The position numbers were made by a program, and so were the translations under genes. From the NCBI GenBank assembly GCA_963920705.1, contig OY987231.1, positions 16,097,024 to 16,161,023 on the forward strand: a stretch of DNA of 64,000 nt, in the 5' to 3' direction. The notes below the pieces were generated by a model, which was not told the origin of the DNA, searched no databases, and saw nothing but the letters and a program-made list of their open reading frames with translations. Below are positions 37,367 to 48,050 of the stretch, piece after piece (position 1 is the stretch's first letter; each line of letters starts with the position of its first letter). This DNA is from Odiellus spinosus. Lineage: Eukaryota > Arthropoda > Arachnida > Opiliones > Phalangiidae.

Positions 37367-37842
37367 TTAAAGGGAGAATGAAAGGCCAAAACAACCTTTT
37401 TAATCGATTAAGAATGCTAATATAATGAGAAAAACAATAATATAACTCACCAAAAATATTTCGTTATTTTATAATCAATTTCCAAAGTTCCGGTGCTAAG
37501 CCTAGGCTGCCTAGCTCGGTGAACTAGGCTAGCACGACCTGTATTTTTTTAAATATTCCCGTAAGAACTGGTCACCAATCAGTACGCTTATTTTAAAAAT
37601 ACGCGTACTCGCTCGTGATTGGCGACTAGATCAGACGGGAATATTAAAAATAATACGGCTCGTGCTCGCCTAGTTCACCGAGCTAGGCAGCCAAGGCTTA
37701 GCATCTGCAAGTTTCGGAACTTTGGAAATTGATTATAAAATAACGAAATTGTTTTGGTGAGTTATATTATTGTTTTTCTCATTATTTTAGCATTCTTAAT
37801 CGATTAAAAATAGGTTGTTTTGGCCTTTCATTCTCCCTTTAA
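37367..37842. mobile_element. TTAA-flanked near-palindromic MITE, family A copy 2
   Basis: It is nearly identical to 5796-6287 over both arms, starting TTAAAGGGAGAATGAAAGGC. One central arm has a short deletion (GAGCGAG missing near 37580). The right TTAA at 37839-37842 is shared with the next element. Confidence 0.9.
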
Positions 37843-38272
37843 AAAGAGAATGCAAGCTAACAACAAGTGATTTTTTTTATCGATTCCTTATCGTTTAAAT
37901 AGGCCTAGTCCAAGAGTAAAAAAATTACAAACAAATATTAAACTAGAAATCATTTTTAAACTTACCATCAAAATAGGCTTAGCTGAATTCATGGAGTTAT
38001 CCTGAACTCATCGTATAAGGACTACCGACCAATGATCATGGAGATCCTGCATTCCCCATATAAGAGGCAGCGATCAATGTCATTGGTCGTTTCTTATAAG
38101 GGCAGGTCAGGTGATCTCCATGAATCCAGCTAAGCCTACTTTTGGGGTAAGTTTTAAATTTATTTCTAGTTTTATATTTGTTTTTAAATGTTTTTAATGT
38201 CGGATTAGGCCTATTTAAAAGATAAGGAATCGATAAAAAATCAATTGTTTTTAGGTTGAATTATCCCTTTAA
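37839..38272. mobile_element. TTAA-flanked MITE, family B, full-length copy (434 bp)
   Basis: It starts TTAAAAAGAGAATGCAAGC and ends GGTTGAATTATCCCTTTAA. The arms pair over about 110 bases (ATCGATTCCTTATC, TTTAAATAGGCCTA). The centre contains GATCATGGAGATCCTG-type palindromes. The left end has drifted to TTAAAAAGAG, while the right end still reads TTAAAGGGATAATT on the minus strand. It directly abuts family A. Confidence 0.88.
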
Positions 38273-39720
38273 CACGAACAAATACATCTAGGCGCGTTTT
38301 ATATCTAAATAAAGAAATTAAATACTTCATTACTGGCTAGTCTATAGTCAAATCAAGGCTAAATTAAGTAAAGCTTACATGGAGATGTTATATCATAAAC
38401 TTATGATAACGAATGGGATAATCTTTATAAAATTAATTATAGGTGAAAAAACGATGGAAAATCCACGTTTTTTTTGTTTTTTGGGATAGTAAAAAGCTCG
38501 ATCTCATTAGTTTTCTTTATTCGCGCGGTTCAAACGATCCGACAATTAAAATTAATATTTTTTGAGAGAAAACGGGGTCAACTCGTTAATATATCTTAAA
38601 TTCCAATTCGAATTACGATTTTTGTTTTCCTCTTGGTAGTACCGGGTTAAAATTAATAATGGTAAATTGCTTATTTTACATTTCTTCAGGGTTCACTATA
38701 AGTACCCTACAGGTGAAAATAAACAATAATTAAAGGATTTATTTTTAAATTTCCTAACACGATTTGGTTAAAAGGTTCGTAGTCTCGTCATAAGTCTAAC
38801 ACTGGATATGTTCCGGATCCGGTGGCTGATTATTCAGCGAACGCCGGAAACGGAACATACCTAGTTTGAAGCGTGACCCACAGCCAGTTTCCCCAAGTCT
38901 TCCTTCGGTTTATTATCGATGATCTCGTTCATATAGGTCAGGGGTCATGGCGATCGATTTTTAGATTTAATTTTTCCTCGCGATCGACTTACAAAACCAT
39001 TATGCATTTTAATATTAGTTGGGATTATTTATTTGGTGTTTCGAGAAACCCAAAACATTCACTTTCATCAAATGTCAATAGAAAACAAATTGAAAATTGG
39101 AGAAAAATTGCTAAACTGGCAACACTAAATGTATGACACTCTGTACAGACGTCAGTACACGTCATTTGTGAATGATCCCCTTATCCACTCTATATAACAT
39201 AGATGGTTCACATTCATTCAAGTTTATAATTGAAATAAAGGATTAAAAAACCATTTGTTCTTATCTGATGATTTCTGCATGTTTTTACAGCTCGTATATA
39301 AGATAAGCTAAAAAATAAGCACCAATTCACTTTCATCCTTATCCAAGGATATAATTTTTAGAAACATTAAGATGAAAGAGATGTTACAAATGAAAAGATA
39401 AGAACTGCTGGAAACAATGGTACACTAGGAATCACGCTCCAGAAACTGTCATCGTAAAAATTAAACTCTGTGGTATATACTATCGTTCAACCTCACCCGA
39501 GACTAAAAGAAGAAATTTAGAAGGTATCTCTGTGACTTTGCTTGTCGTCTTAGGTGACATTGACAAGAGTCTAGTAAGAAAGTTAATAGTTAAAGAAAAC
39601 TCAATGTTTTACAACACAGTACAACGAAAGTGCGCATGACAGGATATTTTGGATTTTTTGGCCTAAATAATGAAATAAGGAAAAAAATAACATTTTAACA
39701 TACTAAATTTAAATTTACAA
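38273..39720. other. Non-coding with a small hairpin at 38807-38859
   Basis: TATGTTCCGGATCCGG at 38807 pairs with CCGGAAACGGAACATA ending at 38859 (two mismatches). Otherwise no feature was recognised. The frame at 38873-39136 has no known domain. Confidence 0.45.
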
Positions 39721-39925
39721 AATGTGGGAAACAGTTCCGAGATAGTGAGGAACCATTTCAAAGTTAGTGAACAACGGTTTAAAGATATATAGTGAACAAT
39801 TTCAATTTTATCAAAGTTTGTGAGAAACTAATTCAAGAGAGCGAACAACGGTTTTAAGTTATAGAGGTCAAAGGTTTCTATGTAATAGACAACGGTTACT
39901 AAGCAGATAGTAAAGGTTACAAGGT
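39721..39925. repeat. Degenerate minisatellite (AGTGAACAACGGTTT-like)
   Basis: Loose units such as GTGAGGAACCATTTCAAAG, GTGAACAACGGTTTAAAG, GTGAACAATTTCAA and GCGAACAACGGTTTTAAG recur about every 30-50 bases. The period is irregular. Confidence 0.5.
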
Positions 39926-39932
39926 CAATTTT

Positions 39933-40068
39933 AAGGTACGTTCACACTAGTGATTTTGAAATTTTTTTTTTCAAACATTAAATGTTCAAATTAACTTTTT
40001 AACTAATAATTACAATTTTTGACAAATGATCTTTACAGCTGACCCCGGAATTTTTGGAATCGGACAAG
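39933..40068. mobile_element. MITE family E, truncated copy
   Basis: It starts GGTACGTTCACACTAGTGA and carries ATCTTTACAGCTGACCCC. The right terminus is missing. Confidence 0.55.
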
Positions 40069-41069
40069 TTTATGTACAACTTTATAACTATTCCACCTCG
40101 ATTTGGCAATATTAGGAAGAACTACCAAATCATAAAAATAATAGAAATCCTAAAGATTTGCGTGTGCTGCCAACTGAAGGTGGAATTGACTATACTAAGA
40201 GATATTTCAATTTTAAATAAAGGGTTGGAAAGAAACATTCAACTGGGCTATTTAAATACAGAATGGGTTTGTTTTTGTTCGCGCAAATAATCATTGTCTA
40301 AAGGAAACTCGAATAATTAAGAAAAAGAAATTGGGTTGACCTTAATATTAAAACCAATAGGAATTTCCGTAACGGGTCAAATTATAAGCAAGGCTGTCAC
40401 TGTGTCATACCGGTCAGTTTATCGTACGGAACTCAACGTAGGAAAGCTTAATTACTAATTAGTAAATTAGAAGCGAGATATATAATTATCAACGTTTATC
40501 CCATTACCGTAATAAATAATTCCCTTTGATTAGTAATTGCTCTACGCTGATACGACATTATATAACCCCAAATTCTTGTTTATATATCGTATACGACAAA
40601 AACCTTCCCTCTGCAATAAAATGAAAACATGGAAAGTAGGATTCTAGCTAGCGACCGAGCGAGTTGCTCACGGGTCACGTCGTATTATTCGTCCGACCCA
40701 AATTGGCGTTGAATTAGCATTTGGCGTGTTTGATGAGCTCCGAATAGTCCCGAATATCATAGTCATTAGGAATTAAATAAAATCAGCAACGCGTCGATGA
40801 ATAATTCAGATATAGGAGATATACGGGATATTGTTTTTAATTTTTAAACGTTTTAAAGACTAAGGATAAAGTTTAGGATATTCTTTTAAAGAAATAGTTG
40901 CACCCATTTAATTTGTTATCAGTTTTTTCCAGGGTTTCTTTAACCTATTTCAACCTTGGTATCCCGAAAATAAAGCAAATTTTCACAGAAATAAATATAA
41001 AATGTTACATTAAATAAGATCATATTTTTGGTCTTTGAAATTAAAAAGTTAATCAATTTAATTATGTTA
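40069..41069. other. Non-coding
   Basis: Nothing recognised apart from a GC-richer patch at 40640-40790. Confidence 0.35.
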
Positions 41070-41400
41070 ATGTGTATGATCTTAAAATGTTTATTGGATA
41101 TCTACTTTCTAATGGTGCAATCGGTTTATGCCTAGGAGATCGCGGAGAAACGATATGGCCATTTGAATTTTAATATAGGGTTAATTTTTGGACTTTTGGT
41201 CGATTTCTATCGAGTGGTGAAACACTTTTTTCGAGTGTCGAAACATAATTTGATGATCTTAAAATATTGTTCGGAATGTCTACTTTCTAATGGTGTAATT
41301 AGTTTATGCCTAGGAGGTCGCAGAGAAAAGTTACGGCCATTTGCATTTTAGTATACAGGGCTTATTTTAACTTTTGTTCGATTTCTTCACTGTCGATTTC
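41070..41400 (+). repeat. Two-copy tandem duplication, ~177-bp period
   Basis: ATGATCTTAAAAT at 41076 and again at 41253 starts two collinear blocks that share CTACTTTCTAATGGTG, GTTTATGCCTAGGAG and ATGGCCATTTG-type sequence, with about 15-20% divergence. The second copy runs into a family D fragment. Confidence 0.8.
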
Positions 41401-41490
41401 TTTGACAGTTCGTTGAGTTCGAACTCTTATGAACTCTTGAATTCAGCAAAGAGTTCAAAAACTTTGATTAGTCCTGAGTTCTGAAGTGCC
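41401..41490 (+). mobile_element. MITE family D, degraded copy
   Basis: TTTGACAGTTCGTTGAGTTC then GAACTCTTATGAACTC, followed by a CCTGAGTTCTGAAGTG right part, match the 36404 element. The CGAGGGG ends are lost. Confidence 0.65.
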
Positions 41491-43900
41491 AACTTACTGG
41501 GTTCAATCTACGCGGTACAAGGGTTATTTTTAATTCATAAACTTATATAACTCTAGACATATAATTAAACTAAACGTAACTCTCTCTTTAAAAGCCCCTA
41601 TAGCCATTATCACAATTAGCGCCTAAAATTGCTCCGCTTTTTAAAAGGTCTCTTGATTCGTTCAATCTGGTTTCTTTTGGGTAGATTTTAATTACCGAGG
41701 GAGGTTAATTCTCTATTATGCAAAATGTCAGGACGCCGAGTCAGACAAAGGAAGAAACACAGGGGAAAGAAAAAAATAAAGCATTAGAAACACAATAGGG
41801 TGAAAGGTCGTTATGTTAATCCGACGTTTGTTATAGAGAATTATATCGGCGGTGCGCGCTCTAATAAGGTTTTAAGACCGCTTTTGACTCGTACTTAATT
41901 ATTGTAATTAAGAGGAAAAAATTTCTTAGCGATGTATTTGGTAACCCTAATAAATAGGCCGAAAATAATTTTGCGTTTGCAAAATAAAAAAAATAATGAG
42001 AACTCTAGTTATTTTTTTCCTTTAGCCGGGAAGAACAGATTTTATAGCGATATATACCAAGAAATATTACTAAGAAATGAATCACAAATAAGTGATTTGT
42101 TAATAAATCGTAACAAAAAAAGAAACTAAAATTATAAGGCAAAATTATATATCCAATTACATTAAGGTTGGTGAAAAATGTACGAGAACAGTTTATATAC
42201 AGTGTTAATAAAACCTTGGATCGACTTTGGATTCTTAATAAAATAATTTTCCTTTAGAGCGCTCTTAAAAATTCTCAATATTAAATCTTTCATGACCTAA
42301 TATAATAATAATATATATAAACACCCCTATGAAACTGTGGCACCCTGTTAACCCAGCTGGACATCTACACAAAACTTTTACCTCTCAAGTTAAATAAAAG
42401 ACGGACGTATAAGTGAAATAAAAAGAATTCCAATTTTTTTTCTAACTTATATAGTGCACTCTAGAGCGAAGAAAACAAGAAGGTTAAACTCGTCTTTATA
42501 GCCACACCCAAGACATATGTCATTTTTGATTTTAAATGAAACTTTTCTACAGTAGTTCCTCTATAGATGTTACTATTCTGGTTCATAGAACAAACGTCAC
42601 GTATCTGTAGACGCAAGAGTTTGAAAAATTCAACGAAGAACGTGTACGCGTAGATGAAGAATCCTCCTACACCTGATCAGTCACGTGATAAGGTTTGTTC
42701 AATTAAAAATAAATAATACGCGGATCCTTCGATCGATTTCTCAAACATAATAGCCATCTCGTTTTTGAACGTAGCGTAGATAAAAAGGAACTGAGTTCGT
42801 GTAGAGTTAGAAATAAAGAGAGGAAGGGGGTCTAATGGGGGGAAAGAAAGAAAGCGATGGTTGGGAGACTTGGGGCTTAATGCGACTCCGATTAGTGCTC
42901 CCTTCAATAAACCCTACTGGATCGTGATGTCATCCGGAGCTCGAGACACGTGTTGTCACTTTGAAAAATGACGTCAAACAAGTAGAGCTACAAGATTGGG
43001 CAACGAGAATCCCTACAAAGCAAGAAGGTGGTTTTTTCGCCCAAAAAGAGAGTGCCCCAGATACTTTCAAATAGAAAAGAAATGAGAAAGGAAAAAAAAA
43101 GGAGTAGAAAGACCTTTTTCCTTCGATAAATTCGGTGCTTTTAAAATGGATATATTTATATACTCGTGCTTTAAGAATGAAGGGGGAATCATTTCGGCTT
43201 AATGTAGGAAGTTATTTAACTCAGGATCTTTGCTCAGATCTTGGGAATTCACTCGAGAGATTTAGAGTGACTATAAATAAATTTGATTATTTATAACGCC
43301 ATGTTATACGTAGAAATGGCATATTAAGATTGTTGTTGAACAACATGATATAATAACGAAATCTTTATATAAAGTTTATCCGTTAAAGAATTAAGATCTA
43401 AACACTGATCAAATTATAATTTGTTTGAGTAACATTAAAGGTCTATTTGACGAAATTAAAATGAATTGTAATCAAAATTAAAATAACCAAATTCAATTAT
43501 CTTGATACCAAAATTGAAATTTGTGTTTTAACAATGATCTCAAGTATTATTTAAGTTTCAATTAAATATGTCATTGTATTGAGATAGTTTGGCGTGGCTA
43601 TGACTGTATTTAATGATTGAATCTATTGATCCGCATATCCCTAAGTTATTTCCATAAATCAATCCTTAATTATCCCATGCCGCATTCGTGAACTAATCCC
43701 CATAAAGCTTTTATTACCAAGATTTGTATGCGCATTTCGAGACGTGGTAAATTCTAATCTATATCTCTCAGGGATATTTTTTTCTCCAAAGTTGAAGGTT
43801 ACTATATACATGATAACTTTAAGAGAAAGCTACAAAATACGAATGGGCAACAACAAACTCAACTAAACCTCGTTAAAAATAAAAAAACAAGTTATAATCT
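41491..43900. other. Non-coding
   Basis: No gene or bounded repeat recognised. The segment 42600-43100 is GC-richer than its surroundings. Confidence 0.35.
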
Positions 43901-44600
43901 AAGGACAATCAGCCCGACGAATTCCGCGATAAGTGTATTCTCAAAAATTGTCGGACGGAGCGTAGCGGCCGAGTCGTCGGAGAGTCTGCGAGACAGAGTG
44001 TTTCAACCGATAAAAAGGCAAGCGCTGAAAATATATCCAAAAATCTCCCGCTCAAAGTGTACATACATACAGTCTACTTTTTTATGGAGTCCCATTATGG
44101 TTCGGATCCAGTCAAAGCCATATTCGCCCACCCCAACGCACCACTTCGGCTGCTTCTTTATTTTTGCCCCCCTTACTGGAAGTTATATCATTGTACGTAT
44201 ACCAGCGCGATACACGCGGGAGGGGGGGGGGGGGGGTTTCGAGCCCTCGCTACTCGTGGAAACTACAGTTCATTCGCTTTATTGAAAGCAACGAATGGTA
44301 TTTAAGTGATAGACTACTATCCACCCTTTTCTCGTTTCGAACCAAATTGCTTCAAATTCATCGAACGGCCTTTAGGAGGGAAGCCAGGCTCTGCATAATA
44401 CAGAAGAGCGAATCGAAGATGAAGTGGAATTCCGTGTTACCTTTCACGGAGAATCGGACAAGGGGAGATGGCAAATGCGGGAAGGGGGATGAAAACCCCC
44501 CTTTTTCGCCCCATCCCCACACTGCCCCTCTCTTACGAAGTGAGGGGACATGAGGGGCAACTTTCATCAGACTCCTTTATCGCGAAGAGAACAACTACGA
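43901..44600. other. CpG-rich island, no defined gene
   Basis: Dense CpG at 43915-44000 (GCGTAGCGGCCGAGTCGTCGG), a G homopolymer of about 14-15 bases near 44223-44237, and overlapping open frames up to 129 codons on plus (44164-44553) without recognisable motifs. It could be a promoter, an enhancer or an unrecognised exon. Confidence 0.3.
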
Positions 44601-44797
44601 AAATATAGTTTTCTAGGTCTAGTTCGCTTTACACGTTTTATTGGGTTTTTGCAGATTTCGAGACGAAAAAAACTCGTTTCCTAGCATAAGATAATAAGTG
44701 AAATTTCATAAGTCTAGCACCAACGTCGAATGACGTAAGAAAAACGTCATATACAATCTATAAAAAAATCATATCAGCACCCAAAGATATTTGTGAA

Positions 44798-44934
44798 AAT
44801 ACTCAAGAACTGTGAGGTGTACAAAATTTTGAAACTATTTCCTATACAAAAGATGAACCCGGCGTTCACAAGAGTTCAAACTCAATACACTGTCAAAGTG
44901 GAACTCGGTGAACTCAAGAGTGACATCCGCCTCG
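44798..44934 (-). mobile_element. MITE family D, degraded inverted copy
   Basis: Read on minus, it begins CGAGGCGGATGTCACTCTTG, then has GTTCACCGAGTTC, CTTTGACAGTG and GAACTCTTGTGAAC as in 36404. The far side retains TTTTGTACACCT-like sequence. No target duplication remains. Confidence 0.65.
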
Positions 44935-45229
44935 CTCTCAAAGGTTTGCAATGGACTTCAAACCAATTCCAGTGCAAAGTTAGAGGCAATTAACCATCCG
45001 CAGTATTATTTTATATTGGGTATTTAATTGGAGGTATTAATTAAACATGTTTGGTAAAAATATATCTGCTGTACATTCAATTATAACTAATTAATAAAAT
45101 CAGGTTCCCGTTGGAAGCGCTAGAAATCCGAATACTACGAAAGATTTTTCGATATATACTTCTCCCTGTAAATTATTTCTGAACATGATTATAAATCCGA
45201 ACAAGACCCCTCCCCTATATGCGCGGGCA

Positions 45230-45740
45230 CAGCCGACCGACTTCCAGAAGGCAAACGTTAGAGAGCGTAACGGCTAAAGGAGAACGAGAGTCAGAGAGGA
45301 GAAGAGAAAAGCTATGAGAAGAGCGAGTTAAGGCGAGCTATAAGACTGTAAGAGGCAAGGAAAGCGCGCGGCTGTGAAGGGATGAAGGAAGCTGAGGATG
45401 AGAGAGAAGAGAAGGAGAAAGAGGAGGAGATGGGGTTGGGGGCGTCGGTATTGGAACGGGTCAGACACGGAAACTACATTAACTCCGACAAGAGGAGCTA
45501 GAGCGTCTCCCCCCCTCTTCGTGGGAAGCCAACTGCACCCCCCCCCTCTCTCTCTCTTTCTCCTCTCCGGGTTCTCCGCTCTATAGTCGGTCTCATCCGA
45601 TTTCAGGCCTCCTCCGCTTCCTACATCCCGTTCCTAATACGGCCGCTAGAATCTTTTCTGAAGCTTTCTTTTTCTACCTTTTCTCCCGACTTGTCGTTAT
45701 TTTCTGGGTTCGGCTATATAGCTCTTGAAGGGTTAGTTAA
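45230..45740. promoter_or_regulatory. Purine/pyrimidine strand-switch, GAGA-rich block
   Basis: From about 45260 to 45450 the plus strand is almost all purine, with many GAGAG and AGAGAG steps. From about 45500 to 45740 it switches to pyrimidine-rich (CCCCCCCCTCTCTCTCTCTT, then CTTTTTCTACC). GAGAG is the site of insect GAGA factor, found at promoters and Polycomb elements; the link here is inference. No transcript start can be assigned. Confidence 0.3.
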
Positions 45741-46129
45741 ATCATTTTTAAGGAATTCGAAGAAAATCGCGAATCAATGTTCTATTGGGAATGGGTAATT
45801 TAAAATTTAAAATGAGAATTTTCTTTAGGTTAATGCTGTAAACCTGGAAGATTTACCCTATTGTTTGGTTTATAAATATGTATATTAATTCGTTATAATT
45901 AATTTAAAAAAAAATACGAGGGAAAAGATTTTTAAAATTTTAAATTCATGTAATCAGTAACTTCACAGCCAAACCTATCTTAATACTTGGTTTTCCAATA
46001 ATTCCGATATTGGATATTAAACTTTTATAAAGAATGAAATTGTTATTAAATTATTGAATTTTAATTAAACAAGAATTATAAAATTTGAATTTATTTGGTT
46101 AGATCTAGGAATAATGGACAACTAACCCT

Positions 46130-46430
46130 TTGAAATTGAACGAAGGGGGTAGGATAGTATCGGTATATAGCCGCACCCGCGTTTTGGCGAAAAGGAGAAC
46201 ACGGGAATTTTACCAGAGGTCGACTTTTCTGATTTGTTTAACACGCCCGATTAATACCCCTGCGAATTTTCGACGCGCGCCGCTTCGCGGTCTTTCTAAC
46301 TCTTCTCACTCTCTTCAATTGCCGATATTTTTGATGAAGGAAAGGATGTGTGAAAGTTAGAACGACAAGAGGGTCTAAACTAAAAGTAAAAGGAAAGGAG
46401 ATTTTTCTATAAAAGGTGCTACTTGTCAAG
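46130..46430. other. GC-richer patch, no gene defined
   Basis: CpG-containing, non-repetitive stretch with short frames on both strands that lack motifs. Candidate regulatory island. Confidence 0.3.
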
Positions 46431-47784
46431 AGCGAACTTTCAACTTTCGTCGTCTATTAAGATTGACTATTGATTATAATTTGGAAGTGTTTTAGTCAAA
46501 TGAAAGAGACGTAGATGTGACGTTATTATCACAAAAGCTCTACATTTTCTAGAATTATTATTAAAAACACAATTTACCATAAAATCGTAAACTTATGAAT
46601 ATTTTGCAACATCTATAGGATTCTCTGGTATCAAAAACTATATGGTTTAAAATTAATTTTCTAATGAATAATGTTGGCAAAGAATTCTAAATCAGTATCA
46701 GGGTAATTGTAATTTACTGTTTACAGCTCCTAGATTTTAAAAATTTGACGAATTTCTGTAAATTACAACAGTAATTTACCGGATAATTGATCGATTTATA
46801 AAATTATGGTAATTTTGAGAGCTCTACGTTGGCAACAATAATCATCAAACGTAATGTAGCCCTAGTTCTGGATCAATTTTAGCTTTATTTTAGCGTAAGT
46901 TTAGCTGTATTTATTTCTTAGCTCCTATATGGCAGCTTTGCCCCGAACGCCGGTGTTCAGTAAGTGCAACACTTGTACAGGCGATTTCAAGGAAAAATAA
47001 AATAGAGATAATAAAATGGATACTAAAACTAAATGTTTAATTACGTTTTGATTGGTGTTTATACGCTGTAGAACGAAAACCAAGCTTGTTTAAATACCTT
47101 GATTTACTATCTTTCATATAATAAGGACATCGTGACTTATTAGACATAGACGCGTTCTATAAATAAAACCTCAAAGGGCCATAATAGATACGTCTCTTCT
47201 CGTTAACGTATAGCGCGTCAATTAGTTAACTCTATCCTACAATCCATCTGCCTGCCCAATTTATCCAGTTAGCGTGGCACATACCCCCCCTCCAAGTAGA
47301 GAATAGAGATAGGAGGCGCTTCCCCCGCAATGATAGAATGGAGATCGCTCTCCGTATAATCGCTTAATGCCTTCTAGCTAAGGCCATAATACGCTTAATC
47401 CCACTAATCCACTAATGGATTTACCAGGTTAATTTTCGGATGGGAGGCATCGTACCGCCCGCTAGAGATACGATCCACGAGGAGGGAGAAATGTCCGGGG
47501 ATGGGGTGGAGGAGAGAAATAGGAGACTGGGTTGACGCGAAGAGGGATTTGATAGTGGGATTCCATCGCGCCCTCTCTATCATCCGCCCTGAGGGCATCG
47601 TGGGGGCACTTCGCGCTAAGTGACGGGGGTGGCCGTGGGGATTTTACCGCCTGTATCGCTCGGAAGCCATCTTTCAAAGGGGACTACCGAACAGGGACCG
47701 ACTACACGAGGAAAGTTGCGTTAACTATATACGTACAGGCCGCTAACAATGTTACAATCTACATCCCTATACTTAATTAAGCAT
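46431..47784. other. Non-coding with a GC-rich part at 47.26-47.75 kb
   Basis: The left half is AT-rich with nothing seen. The right part (47260-47750) is GC-rich, with strand asymmetry (GGGGATGGGGTGGAGGAG), and has no recognisable exon. Confidence 0.35.
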
Positions 47785-48050
47785 TAAATCATGATTAAAA
47801 AGTTGCTAAACCTAATATGAAATTAAAAAGTAGCTAAGCCTAATATGAAATTGAAATTGTAGCTAAGCTGAGCCTAACAAGAAATTAAAAACACACCTAA
47901 GCCTATGAAATTAAAAGTATAGCTAAGCCTAACATGAAATTAAAAGTATAGCTAAGCCTAACATGAAATTAAAAGTATAGCTAAGCCTGAATGAAGATTT
48001 AAATGAGCTAATAAACTTAAAATAAGGATTGTAACTAAGCCTAAAATGAA
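47785..48050 (+). repeat. 29-bp minisatellite (~9 copies)
   Basis: The best units read AACATGAAATTAAAAGTATA then GCTAAGCCT, three nearly identical in tandem at about 47900-47990, with degenerate units on both sides. It is non-coding. Confidence 0.9.

Noticed and set aside
38690-38712. A 23-bp segment with a good acceptor before it and GTGAAA after it, in a phase that could follow the exon ending at 3079
   Set aside because: A microexon 35 kb away cannot be supported without transcripts; such acceptor/donor pairs occur by chance in AT-rich DNA.
44164-44553. 129-codon plus open frame in the CpG-rich island
   Set aside because: It crosses a poly-G tract, overlaps two other frames of similar length and contains no recognisable motif.
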